From Exiguobacterium sp. s193 (lineage in GTDB: Bacteria; Bacillota; Bacilli; Exiguobacteriales; Exiguobacteriaceae), in contig NZ_JACSMR010000001.1 of assembly GCF_018618755.1 (NCBI RefSeq), positions 1 through 64,000 of the forward strand: a DNA stretch of 64,000 nucleotides. The letters are read 5' to 3'. The notes under the pieces are model-generated. The model saw only the letters and a program-made list of their open reading frames with translations, was not told the DNA's origin and ran no database searches. This document shows positions 18,070 to 26,684 of the stretch, one piece after another. How positions within the stretch are numbered: position 1 is the stretch's first letter; each line of letters opens with the position of its first letter. A program made the translations under genes and the position numbers.

Positions 18070-19482
18070 ATGCAGTTAAAAAGAGCCATGACGAGCCGAC
18101 ATCTATTTATGATTTCGCTTGGTGGTATTATTGGAACGGGGTTATTTCTCGGTTCGGGATTGACGATTTCGCAAGCAGGACCACTCGGGGCGGTTCTCAG
18201 TTACATCGTCGGCGGGACGATCATGTACTTAACGATGCTCTGTCTAGGGGAGTTGGCCGTCCACATGCCTGTGTCCGGTTCATTCCAAACATATACGACA
18301 CGGTTCATCGGTCCAGGTATCGGTTTTGCCGTCGGCTGGATTTATTGGCTCGGCTGGGCCGTGACCGTCGCTCTTGAAATCACAGCTGCTGGCAGTCTGA
18401 TGGATCGCTGGTTTCCAAACGTTCCCGTCGTCATCTGGTGTGCCTTATTTACCGTCATCTTATTTGGTTTGAACGCCATCTCTGCGAAAGCATTCGGGGA
18501 AGCAGAATTTTGGTTTTCAAGCCTCAAAGTACTCGCCATCCTGTTCTTCATCGGACTCGGGGGAGCCGCATGGTTCGGATGGATTGATATGGCGGCTGAA
18601 CGACCAGCTACGTTGTTCGCAAACTTTACGGCGAACGGTTGGTTTCCGAACGGAATCCTCGGTGTCTTGACGACGATGATCGCCGTCAACTTCGCTTTCC
18701 AGGGAACTGAATTGATTGGTGTCGCTGCCGGGGAGTCGAGCGATCCTGAAAAATCGATTCCGAAAGCGATTCGTAATACCGTTTGGCGGACGTTTATTTT
18801 CTTCGTCCTCTCGATTACGATCATCGGTGCCTTGATTCCGTATGAATCAGCGGGCGGCATCAGCAGTCCCTTCATCATGGTCTTTGACGCAATCGGCATC
18901 CCATATGCTGCCGATTTAATGAACATCGTCGTTTTGACGGCACTCTTATCCGTCGGAAACTCCGGTCTGTATGCCGCGACACGCATGCTCTGGTCGATGT
19001 CGCAAGAAGGCATGATTTCAAAGAAACTTGCCATCGTCAATCAGCGAGGTGTGCCGATGCGTGCTTTAGCGTTTACGATGCTGTTCGCGATGTTATCCTT
19101 ATTGACGGCATTTTTTGCCGAGGACACCGTCTTCATCTGGTTGTTATCCATCGCCGGTCTCGGAGCACAAGTCGGTTGGATTTCGATTTCAGCTTCGCAA
19201 ATCGCTTTCCGGCGTCAATTCATCAAGGCAGGACACACGCTTGACGAATTGAAGTTCAAGACACCGTTCTTCCCGGTCTTACCGATCGTTTCGTTCTCAC
19301 TCAACCTGCTTGTCTTAATCAGTTTAGGTTTTCAAGCAGATCAACGTGTCGCCTTATATCTCGGCGTCCCTTTCTTCCTACTGACATGGGCGAGTTACCA
19401 CCTATTTGTCAAAGGGAAGCACCTTGCTGCCAAAAGCGAACAACAAGCAGCCAGTTCGACACTTCAAGACGAACGACTTTGA
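18070..19482 (+). CDS. APC-family amino acid permease, LysP-like
   Basis: The 470-residue membrane protein has about 12 hydrophobic segments and starts with the conserved SRHLFMISLGGIIGTGLFLGSG. Segments such as FQGTELIGVAAGESSDPEKS and VGNSGLYAATRMLW are close to LysP-type lysine permeases, so lysine or another basic/bulky amino acid is a likely substrate; specificity cannot be fixed from sequence alone. Start ATG at 18070 follows AAGGGGG; an upstream ATG at 18049 has no ribosome site. A perfect cre box precedes it. It replaces the spoVM position of Bacillus. Confidence 0.85.
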   Translation: MQLKRAMTSRHLFMISLGGIIGTGLFLGSGLTISQAGPLGAVLSYIVGGTIMYLTMLCLGELAVHMPVSGSFQTYTTRFIGPGIGFAVGWIYWLGWAVTVALEITAAGSLMDRWFPNVPVVIWCALFTVILFGLNAISAKAFGEAEFWFSSLKVLAILFFIGLGGAAWFGWIDMAAERPATLFANFTANGWFPNGILGVLTTMIAVNFAFQGTELIGVAAGESSDPEKSIPKAIRNTVWRTFIFFVLSITIIGALIPYESAGGISSPFIMVFDAIGIPYAADLMNIVVLTALLSVGNSGLYAATRMLWSMSQEGMISKKLAIVNQRGVPMRALAFTMLFAMLSLLTAFFAEDTVFIWLLSIAGLGAQVGWISISASQIAFRRQFIKAGHTLDELKFKTPFFPVLPIVSFSLNLLVLISLGFQADQRVALYLGVPFFLLTWASYHLFVKGKHLAAKSEQQAASSTLQDERL

Positions 19483-19567
19483 CGTATTACCTGGTCCTCG
19501 GTACATCAGGTGCCGAAATTTAACAATTTCAACTAAACTGCTGACTCAAAAAGCTGCTAAAACATCA

Positions 19568-19612
19568 AAACGCCGATGCTTCCGTTTTATATACGGACTC
19601 ATCGGCGTTTGC
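19568..19612. terminator. Convergent-gene terminator between permease and thiN
   Basis: Stem AAACGCCGATG / CATCGGCGTTT with an internal CCG/CGG step. On the minus strand the stem runs into TTTTGATGTTTT, so it fits best as the thiN terminator, though it lies between two convergent genes and may serve both. Confidence 0.65.
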
Positions 19613-19686
19613 CATATTCATGACACGTACTTGAAAAGCACATCTCCTGGTCGCTCCAGCAAGATTTGATGGAGGCGTGACACGTA

Positions 19687-20286
19687 TTATTTTTCATGCG
19701 TGCGCAAGACGAGGACTTCCCCTTCGGTGACCGTTACTTGCGCGACACCATTCCATTCATTGCTGACCGTCAACGAACCGCCGACCGGAACAGGATGCTC
19801 CGTCAAGGGGTATTTGACGCCGCGTAACGTCAAATTCGACGGGACAAGCGGAATGAATGATAGGTAATGATACCCTTCAGACGCGAGCTCGTATTGACCG
19901 ACTCGCCAGTACCGGACATCCTCACGTTTCGTCACGAGTCGTGCTGCCGGGAATTGTTTTAACAAATAGACGTTTTGCAATGTCATATCGAGTCGTCCAC
20001 CACTTGCACCGAAGATGAGTAGTTCAGCACCTGCATGATGTTCGTTTGCGTACCGTAACGCAAGTTCTAAGTCCGTTTCATCTTTTTCTGCCGGATGAAG
20101 CAATCCCCCATCCGGAACGTATCCGAGCGAGTCGAAGTCACCGATTGCGACATCACAATCAAGTCCTTGCTCTGCTAATGTCGCAATCCCACCATCAACA
20201 CCGATGACCGTCGTCTGATCCGTGATGAATGGCGCAAGCGCCGGGACGTCTTCGATCGGACCCGCCGCAACGATTAAAACCCGCAT
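19687..20286 (-). CDS. thiN: Thiamine pyrophosphokinase
   Basis: The 199-residue protein starts MRVLIVAAGPIEDVP and has VIGVDGGIATLAEQGLDCDVAIGDFDSLG plus the DLELALRYANEH and FGASGGRLDM motifs of thiamine pyrophosphokinases. It converts thiamine to TPP using ATP. Coding starts next to the thiT stop (20288), so translation is probably coupled; the Shine-Dalgarno is weak. Pairing with thiT under a TPP riboswitch makes a thiamine salvage unit. Confidence 0.92.
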   Translation of the reverse strand: MRVLIVAAGPIEDVPALAPFITDQTTVIGVDGGIATLAEQGLDCDVAIGDFDSLGYVPDGGLLHPAEKDETDLELALRYANEHHAGAELLIFGASGGRLDMTLQNVYLLKQFPAARLVTKREDVRYWRVGQYELASEGYHYLSFIPLVPSNLTLRGVKYPLTEHPVPVGGSLTVSNEWNGVAQVTVTEGEVLVLRTHEK

Positions 20287-20287
20287 C

Positions 20288-20848
20288 TCAAATACCGCGT
20301 GCCGAATAACGTAAGAGACGTGGTGCTGTCGTAAACAAGAGGCCCGCGACGACTCCACATAAGACATACGAAGGAACCATATACGTTGCGTTATAGATTA
20401 ACGAGTAAGGAACGACCGGTCCCTCGGCATACTCTGCAAAAAAGACGATTCCGCTGATGACGTGACAGATGTAACGTAATCCCGCACCGAGCAGTGTCGC
20501 AAACAAGACGACAGTCATGAGACGCTTTTTTTGACCGTCTGCTGCTGCTTTTTTAACCTGACTCGCAAACAATCCACTCAAACCGACGACACCATATGCA
20601 AGCGTATAGTCAAGAAGCGGTTGGACGACCGTCAAAATTTGCGGTGCGAACATCAATTGAATCGTTCCGACGAGCGCGCCTGTGATGACACCACCAACGA
20701 CGCCGTGACGAAAGGCCATGACGAAAATCGGTAACATCGCTAAGCTGATGGATCCCCCTTGCGGCATCTTAAACGGAATCAATAAATCAAATACAACACC
20801 GAGACTCGCGAATATCGCAATCTCCATTAACATTTGTAACCGTTTCAT
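20288..20848 (-). CDS. thiT: ECF-type thiamine transporter S component ThiT
   Basis: The 186-residue membrane protein has about six hydrophobic helices and the ThiT-type segment PFKMPQGGSISLAMLPIFVMAFRHG. It binds thiamine and works with the shared ECF module (not in this window). The TPP riboswitch immediately upstream strongly supports the substrate. ATG at 20848 follows AGGAGG. Confidence 0.92.
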   Translation of the reverse strand: MKRLQMLMEIAIFASLGVVFDLLIPFKMPQGGSISLAMLPIFVMAFRHGVVGGVITGALVGTIQLMFAPQILTVVQPLLDYTLAYGVVGLSGLFASQVKKAAADGQKKRLMTVVLFATLLGAGLRYICHVISGIVFFAEYAEGPVVPYSLIYNATYMVPSYVLCGVVAGLLFTTAPRLLRYSARGI

Positions 20849-20885
20849 ACTGTGTTCCTCCTAAAAATAAAATAATGATGACAGC

Positions 20886-20916
20886 AAAAAGGCAGTACGA
20901 CGGACGCCGTACTGCC
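20886..20916 (-). terminator. TPP riboswitch expression-platform terminator
   Basis: Perfect 9-bp stem GGCAGTACG / CGTACTGCC followed on the minus strand by TTTTTG, lying between the aptamer and thiT. Its presence indicates transcriptional off-switching when TPP is bound. Confidence 0.85.
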
Positions 20917-20925
20917 TGCGTGCGC

Positions 20926-21012
20926 CACATCCCTACGTCCGTCTGAACGGAACAGGTTCGAAGGGTTAAAGTCTACTCACTTCTCTCAGCCGCTTGACGC
21001 GACACCCCTTGC
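20926..21012 (-). ncRNA. TPP (thi-box) riboswitch
   Basis: On the minus strand the aptamer contains the conserved pieces GGGGTGTC, GGCTGAGAGAAG, ACCCTTCGAACCTG and GACGTAGGGATGTG, the hallmark of the THI element. It is followed by a terminator and thiT-thiN. A TATAAT at 21039-21044, overlapping the rpe stop codon, is a plausible -10 element for this leader, although I see no good -35. Confidence 0.93.
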
Positions 21013-21039
21013 GGTCAAAATTTAATTGTCTTGGCTCTA

Positions 21040-21696
21040 TTATACGTGAGCAGCGTTTCGAATACTAGTGATGGCTTCCGCATAGTCTGGTGCATTGTAG
21101 ATCGCAGAACCTGCGACAAGGACGTTCGCGCCATTGTCGATACACAGTTTTGCTGTTTCCGCATTGACACCACCATCGATTTCAATTTCGAACGTCAAAC
21201 CGCGTTCGGCCTTCATCGTCGCCAATTGCTTCAGTTTCGTCATGACACTTGGCAGGAAGGCTTGTCCGCCAAACCCTGGATTGACCGTCATCAACAAGAC
21301 CATGTCGACCTCTTCTAGGACATGTTCAATCGTCGACAGCGACGTGTGTGGATTCAGGACGACGCCGGCTTTTGCTCCAGCCCCTTTAATTTGTTGCAAG
21401 ACACGATGGACGTGGTTCGTTGCTTCGACATGGAAGGTAACGATATCCGCTCCTGCCGCTACAAATGCTTCGACGAAGTTTTCCGGGCGATCAATCATCA
21501 AGTGAACGTCAAGGACCATGTCCGTCTTTTGACGCAGGCTGCTGAGAACAGGCAATCCAAATGAAATGTTCGGGACAAACTGACCGTCCATGACATCGAA
21601 GTGGATATAATCTGCTCCTGCCGTCTCAACGGCTTTGACGTCTCGTTCTAAGTTGGCAAAATCTGCTGATAAGATAGATGGGGCGATTTTAATCAT
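21040..21696 (-). CDS. rpe: Ribulose-phosphate 3-epimerase
   Basis: This 218-residue TIM-barrel enzyme has IAPSILSADFANL, HFDVMDGQFVPNISFG, DVHLMIDRPE and MTVNPGFGGQAF, the metal and substrate sites of ribulose-5-phosphate epimerase. It works in the pentose phosphate pathway. It follows rsgA by one base and precedes the thi riboswitch; ATG follows GGAGGT. Confidence 0.96.
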   Translation of the reverse strand: MIKIAPSILSADFANLERDVKAVETAGADYIHFDVMDGQFVPNISFGLPVLSSLRQKTDMVLDVHLMIDRPENFVEAFVAAGADIVTFHVEATNHVHRVLQQIKGAGAKAGVVLNPHTSLSTIEHVLEEVDMVLLMTVNPGFGGQAFLPSVMTKLKQLATMKAERGLTFEIEIDGGVNAETAKLCIDNGANVLVAGSAIYNAPDYAEAITSIRNAAHV

Positions 21697-21697
21697 T

Positions 21698-22603
21698 TCA
21701 ATACCTCCGCGCTCGATTCTTGATTTCCTCTACAAACATACCATAATTCGTATACCGGGACGACATGATTTCGTCTGCCTCGATCGATTTTTTGACGGCA
21801 CAGCCCGGCTCATTCAAGTGCAGGCAACCACGATACTTACACGTATCTTGTTGCGCAACGAACTCCGGAAAACACCAACGTAATTCTTCAAGCTCCATTT
21901 CATGTGGAAAATCAAGGTTCGAAAACCCTGGCGTATCGGCAATCAACCCGTCCGCAAGCGGAATTAACGTCACGTGACGCGTCGTATGCCGTCCACGCCC
22001 AAGTGATTTCGAGATATGACTCGTCTCAAGATCAAGCGATGGGTCGAGCGCATTCAATAAAGAACTTTTTCCGACTCCGGATTGACCCGCAAGCACACTT
22101 GTTTTTTGTTTGAGTAGTGGCCGGACGTGCTCGACCCCTTCAAGCGTCTCGCTCGACGTTTCGATGACTTGATAGCCGATCTGCCGGTAACCGGCAATCG
22201 CCGACCGGACTTCTTCTTCAGCGGAGCCATTCAATAAATCCATCTTCGTCAAGATGATGATCGGTTGAATCTCTTTTGCTTCGATTAAGACTAAAAACCG
22301 ATCGAGCAAATGGGCTGAAAAATCCGGTTCCGCCGCTGAGACGACAAGTAAGGCTTGATCGATGTTCGCGACCGGTGGACGGACTAAGAAATTTTGCCGA
22401 TCTTTTACTTCTAGGATGTATCCTGTCTCGCTCTCGATATGCAACACTACTTCATCCCCGACAACAGGGCTGATCCCTCGTTTTCGGAAATTCCCCCGCG
22501 CACGCGAGCGCACCTCACCTTGCGTCGTCATGACATCATAAAATCCGCCTTGTAAACGAATGATTGTTCCATCCCGATTTTCTTCGATTCGATTTTCCGC
22601 CAT
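21698..22603 (-). CDS. rsgA: Ribosome small subunit-dependent GTPase A
   Basis: The 301-residue protein has an OB fold, then a circularly permuted GTPase with G4 (TKMD) before G1 (AGQSGVGKSSLLNAL) and G3 (ADTPGFS), and a C-terminal zinc site (CKYRGCLHLNEPGC). It acts in late 30S assembly. The prpC-prkC-rsgA-rpe order is the common Firmicute arrangement. Start follows GGAGGG. Confidence 0.96.
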   Translation of the reverse strand: MAENRIEENRDGTIIRLQGGFYDVMTTQGEVRSRARGNFRKRGISPVVGDEVVLHIESETGYILEVKDRQNFLVRPPVANIDQALLVVSAAEPDFSAHLLDRFLVLIEAKEIQPIIILTKMDLLNGSAEEEVRSAIAGYRQIGYQVIETSSETLEGVEHVRPLLKQKTSVLAGQSGVGKSSLLNALDPSLDLETSHISKSLGRGRHTTRHVTLIPLADGLIADTPGFSNLDFPHEMELEELRWCFPEFVAQQDTCKYRGCLHLNEPGCAVKKSIEADEIMSSRYTNYGMFVEEIKNRARRY

Positions 22604-22640
22604 CCTATGCCCTCCTTGAGCTTACTTCTGACCGTCTTAC

Positions 22641-24557
22641 TTATTGTTTTGCTTTCGCCTGTTCATACGTAATCGTCTTCGCACGATAGACTTCATCGTC
22701 CTTGTAAATCGTGATTTTACCTTCTTCGCCCGGATCAATCGTCAACGGGACATCAAACGTTTCGTCACGATCAATCGATTCTTCGATGACCGTCCGTTTC
22801 CCTTTCGCGTCTTCGGTCTCGATTCGGATGACTTGTTGCGGCGGTTCTTCCTCTCCTTCACTCACAGCATCATAAGCGACTTTTTCAGGGAAAGTGGCGG
22901 TTACCGTTTTTTCCTCTTCCCCTTTCGAAATGAAGACCGTCACGGCATCGTTCGGTTCGACTTTTACTCCTGCCTGTGGGAATTGACGAATGACTTGATC
23001 GAGCCCGATTTCACTTGAAAATTCTTGTTCGAATGTCCCGTCAAGTCCTGTCTCATCCAGATACGCCTTTGCTTCCGCACTCGACATGTTCGTCAAATCC
23101 TTCAATTCAAACGCCGACGAGCCTTCTGAGACCGTGATCGTGATGGTCTGTTCTTTCGCGATCACTTCCGTTCCGGCTGAAATCGATTGCCGGATGACGT
23201 TGCCCCGTTTAATCTCTTCTGATTCTTCTTTTTCGACATCTACTTTTGAGAAACCAGCATCTTTTAAAATCGTTGTCGCTTTTTTCTCCGTCTCATCTGT
23301 GACGTCCGGTACTTCGACCGGATCACTGCCAGTCGAGACGACGAGATTGACCGTCGATCCTTTTTTGACGGTTACTTCTGCCCGCGGCGCTTGACTGATG
23401 ACAACCCCCTCGTCAATCGTATCGCTTGAGCGTTCCGTCGATTCAACGACGAAGCCGAGTTTCTCAAGTTGTTTTTCAGCATCATCAGCATCTTCTTTTG
23501 CGACGTCCGGTACAACAACCGTTGGATCTGGCCACATCGCAAACGTCGTTGCGGCACCTCCGAGCAGCAGAAGGAATACGAGAACCATCCACCATCGTTT
23601 TTTCTTTTTTTGTTTCGGAACGACCGTTGCGACTTTGACCGTTTCTTCATCACGTGACGTCTCCGGTGGAAGCGAGACCGGGCTCAAGACCATCGTTTGT
23701 TCCATCACATTTTCCCCACGAATGCCTTCATCTGCTCGTTCTGCAGATAAGGCCGTCACCATGTCTTCCCGGAATTCAGCAACGGATTGTTGGCGATCGT
23801 GTGGGGCCTTCGCAAGTGCCTGCATGATACAGTTTTCTAATGCTTGCGGGACGGCAGGATTTAAAACGGATGGACGCCGGGCCGTATCTTGCAAGTGTTT
23901 TAATGCAACGGCAACGGGGGAATCCCCTTCGAACGGGACGTGTCCTGTCACGAGTTCATAGAGGACCGCACCGAGCGAATAGATATCCGATTTTTCATCG
24001 GCAAATTTTCCTTTTGCCTGTTCAGGCGAAAAGTAATGCACGGAACCAAGGACGGACATCGTATGTGTCAATGTCGCGTTCGACATGGCGACGGCAATCC
24101 CGAAGTCTGTCACCTTGACCGTTCCGTCTTCCCGGACGAGCATGTTTTGCGGTTTAATATCGCGGTGGATGATCCGGTGTGCATGGGCGTGATCAATCGC
24201 ATCACAAATTTGGCTGATGATTTCAACCGCTTTATTGATCGCGAGCGGTCGACCCTCACAATACGTCTTCAGCGTCATCCCGTCGATGAACTCCATCACG
24301 ATATAATAAATTGAATCCTCTTCGCCGACATCATAGACGGCAACGATGTTCGGATGGTTCAAACTTGTCGCGGCATGTGCTTCGCGCTCAAAGCGTCGGA
24401 TGAATTGTTCATCATGCGAAAATTCAGTCCGTAAAATTTTAATCGCGACATGCCGGTTTAAGATTTCATCATAAGCTTGATAGACATTCGCCATCCCGCC
24501 GTTTCCAACTAGCCGTTCTATGCGGTAGCGGTCATTTAATCGATCTCCGTATCGCAT
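22641..24557 (-). CDS. prkC: PASTA-domain Ser/Thr protein kinase
   Basis: The 638-residue protein has a cytoplasmic kinase domain (glycine loop GNGGMANVY 18-26, Lys40, HRDIKPQN 131-138, DFG 151-153), one transmembrane helix (about 322-342) and three extracellular PASTA repeats (about 348-409, 415-477, 483-546) followed by a 90-residue tail. PASTA kinases sense muropeptides or lipid II and tune cell wall and dormancy exit. It is next to its phosphatase gene prpC, with a 2-base gap. Start follows AGAGGG. Confidence 0.96.
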   Translation of the reverse strand: MRYGDRLNDRYRIERLVGNGGMANVYQAYDEILNRHVAIKILRTEFSHDEQFIRRFEREAHAATSLNHPNIVAVYDVGEEDSIYYIVMEFIDGMTLKTYCEGRPLAINKAVEIISQICDAIDHAHAHRIIHRDIKPQNMLVREDGTVKVTDFGIAVAMSNATLTHTMSVLGSVHYFSPEQAKGKFADEKSDIYSLGAVLYELVTGHVPFEGDSPVAVALKHLQDTARRPSVLNPAVPQALENCIMQALAKAPHDRQQSVAEFREDMVTALSAERADEGIRGENVMEQTMVLSPVSLPPETSRDEETVKVATVVPKQKKKKRWWMVLVFLLLLGGAATTFAMWPDPTVVVPDVAKEDADDAEKQLEKLGFVVESTERSSDTIDEGVVISQAPRAEVTVKKGSTVNLVVSTGSDPVEVPDVTDETEKKATTILKDAGFSKVDVEKEESEEIKRGNVIRQSISAGTEVIAKEQTITITVSEGSSAFELKDLTNMSSAEAKAYLDETGLDGTFEQEFSSEIGLDQVIRQFPQAGVKVEPNDAVTVFISKGEEEKTVTATFPEKVAYDAVSEGEEEPPQQVIRIETEDAKGKRTVIEESIDRDETFDVPLTIDPGEEGKITIYKDDEVYRAKTITYEQAKAKQ

Positions 24558-24559
24558 AT

Positions 24560-25294
24560 TCAGACCCTCTTTCTTTCTTTAAAACGGATTGCAGCCACTG
24601 TGATGTTGTCTGCTCCCCCTCGCTCATTCGCTTCGGAGACAAGTCGTTCGACAATCTGTTCAAGCGGTGCATCTTCTTGCAACAACTGCTGTATCACTTC
24701 ATCCGGAACTTCATCCGTCAATCCGTCACTACAGACAAGGACGATTTCATAATCGGGTGCATCTCGGACCTGAACGTCGACGTCGACTACTTCATTCGAA
24801 CCAATCGAGCGTGTGATGACATTTCGGCGCGGATGATTCTCGACTTCTTCTTCCGACAATTCACCTAATTGTTTGAGCATATTGACATAAGAATGGTCAT
24901 CTGTCAGTTGCCTTAACTGCCCCTCTTCAATCGCGTAGACGCGGCTGTCCCCGACGTGACCAATGACGAGGAGCTCGTCCGACCAGCAGACACACGCCAT
25001 CGTCGTTCCGACGACGGCCAGGTTTTCTGTTTTAGAATACTGTAAGATTTGAGAATTGGCTTCCTGCACCTGTTGTTCAATCCATGAAGACAGTTCGCCT
25101 GGTCGACTTGGCATATCTACGTAAGCATCGGCAAATACTTGATAAACAATCGCACTCGCCTTCTCACCTGCCGCGTGACCACCCATTCCGTCAGCGACGA
25201 CGGCAAGCCCTTGTTTTTCATCACCGACGAGTAACACCGTGTCCTCATTTTTCAATCGCACTTTCCCCGTCGTCGTCAGATAAGCTAACTCCAT
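24560..25294 (-). CDS. prpC: PP2C-family protein phosphatase (Stp/PrpC)
   Basis: The 244-residue metal-dependent phosphatase shows VRLKNEDTVLL, VVADGMGGHAAGEKAS, GHVGDSRVYAIEEGQL, LVCSDGLTDEV and GGADNITVAAIRF, the PP2C motifs with their metal-binding aspartates. It reverses PrkC phosphorylation. The ATG at 25294 follows GAGGAGG; a longer frame to 25318 is not needed. In Bacillus rlmN separates rsmB from prpC; it is absent here. Confidence 0.95.
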   Translation of the reverse strand: MELAYLTTTGKVRLKNEDTVLLVGDEKQGLAVVADGMGGHAAGEKASAIVYQVFADAYVDMPSRPGELSSWIEQQVQEANSQILQYSKTENLAVVGTTMACVCWSDELLVIGHVGDSRVYAIEEGQLRQLTDDHSYVNMLKQLGELSEEEVENHPRRNVITRSIGSNEVVDVDVQVRDAPDYEIVLVCSDGLTDEVPDEVIQQLLQEDAPLEQIVERLVSEANERGGADNITVAAIRFKERKRV

Positions 25295-25355
25295 GACCGT
25301 CCTCCTCTTCTGTCTCACCCGCTACTGCATCGTCTAACAATCTGTAACGTTCATC

Positions 25356-26684
25356 TCACCCTTGCTTTTTAAAGGCGGCAATATAAAACCCGTCTGTCCC
25401 AAGCGTCGTCGGAAGCAACTTCAGTTCTGCCCGTTCTGAAATCAACGGCTGTACCATTTCCGGCATCCGCTCTTTGAATGACTCGTCAAAAACAAATCCT
25501 TGGTTTAAGATAAATGCCGTTTGCTGTTCATTTTCAACGGGATCAATCGTACACGTCGAATAGACGAATGTCCCTCCACGCTTGACGAGCGGAAGAACGG
25601 CCTCGATGATTTGCCGCTGGATGACAGGTAACTGTGTCAATTGTTCAGGTTGTTTCGTCCATTTGATATCGGGTTTCCGGCGGATGACACCGAGCCCGGA
25701 ACACGGGGCGTCAACAAGAATCCGGTCGAACGATTCTGGGTCGAACCGGTCGCCGACTTTGCGGGCGTCAAGGGCTTCCGCCTCCACCGTATCGAGCTCA
25801 AGCCGTTCTGCTTGTTTCTTCAGCAATTTAATTTTATGTGTGTGTAAATCAAGTGCCTTCAACGAACCTGTCGTCAACCCTTCCGCAATATGCATCGCTT
25901 TCCCACCAGGTGCTGCACAACTGTCAAGCACACTGTCGGTCGGATTTGCTCCGACGGCCCGCGCTACGAGCATCGAACTTTCATCTTGAAGCGACAGATA
26001 CCCACGGTCGAGCAAATCCGTTTGTTGGACACTGCCGCTAATGATTTCAAGTCCGTCCGGGGCGACGACGGCTGGCTTGGCGACAACACCTTGGGCTTCG
26101 AGCAATTCGATTGCTTCTGCGATAGTTGCTTTATTTTGATTGACACGGACCGTGACCGGTGCCGGTTCGTTATTGATTTGACAAATCTTTAACGTCTCGT
26201 CTTCTCCGAACAGTTCAATCCAGCGTTCAACCAGCCACTCGGGGTGACTCGTTTCAACGCTGATTCGTTTGCTCGTTGAAGCAATCGATGAAAAATTCGG
26301 TTTCCCTTGCCGCAAGACGTTCCGCAAGACTCCGTTGACCACTTTTGCGATATGCGGTTTCCCGCGTGTTTTCGCAATCTCGACTGCTTCATGAATGACA
26401 GCATGATCCGGAATTCGGTCTAAATAAAATAACTGATAGACACTCATCCGAAGTAACGGACGCATGAACGGGTCGAGTTTTTTTTGCGACGCGAGCAAGG
26501 GATCGAGAATATAGTCAAGTGTCAGTTCGCGACTGAGCGTTCCATAGACGAGTTCTGTATATAATCCGACGTCAGCTTTTGAAATCGCCCGTTTTTCAAG
26601 CATTTGGTGGACGGAGATCGTCGAAAAAGCACCACCTTGCCCAATCTTTAATAACGTCGTGACTGCTGCATCGCGTACATTCAT
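25356..26684 (-). CDS. rsmB: 16S rRNA (cytosine-967-C5)-methyltransferase
   Basis: The 442-residue protein has an N-terminal NusB-like RNA-binding domain and a C-terminal SAM methyltransferase domain with SCAAPGGKAMHIAE, the DAPCSGLGVIRRKPD motif and the catalytic cysteine in YSTCTI. The ATG at 26684 overlaps the def-fmt stop codon, so coupling is likely; its Shine-Dalgarno is modest (AGGCG). Confidence 0.95.
   Translation of the reverse strand: MNVRDAAVTTLLKIGQGGAFSTISVHQMLEKRAISKADVGLYTELVYGTLSRELTLDYILDPLLASQKKLDPFMRPLLRMSVYQLFYLDRIPDHAVIHEAVEIAKTRGKPHIAKVVNGVLRNVLRQGKPNFSSIASTSKRISVETSHPEWLVERWIELFGEDETLKICQINNEPAPVTVRVNQNKATIAEAIELLEAQGVVAKPAVVAPDGLEIISGSVQQTDLLDRGYLSLQDESSMLVARAVGANPTDSVLDSCAAPGGKAMHIAEGLTTGSLKALDLHTHKIKLLKKQAERLELDTVEAEALDARKVGDRFDPESFDRILVDAPCSGLGVIRRKPDIKWTKQPEQLTQLPVIQRQIIEAVLPLVKRGGTFVYSTCTIDPVENEQQTAFILNQGFVFDESFKERMPEMVQPLISERAELKLLPTTLGTDGFYIAAFKKQG

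Noticed and set aside
18342-19040. Long minus-strand open frame (232 codons) inside the permease gene
   Set aside because: It lies fully antisense to a well-supported transporter gene, has no ribosome binding site or recognisable domain, and its length follows from the codon bias of the sense gene.
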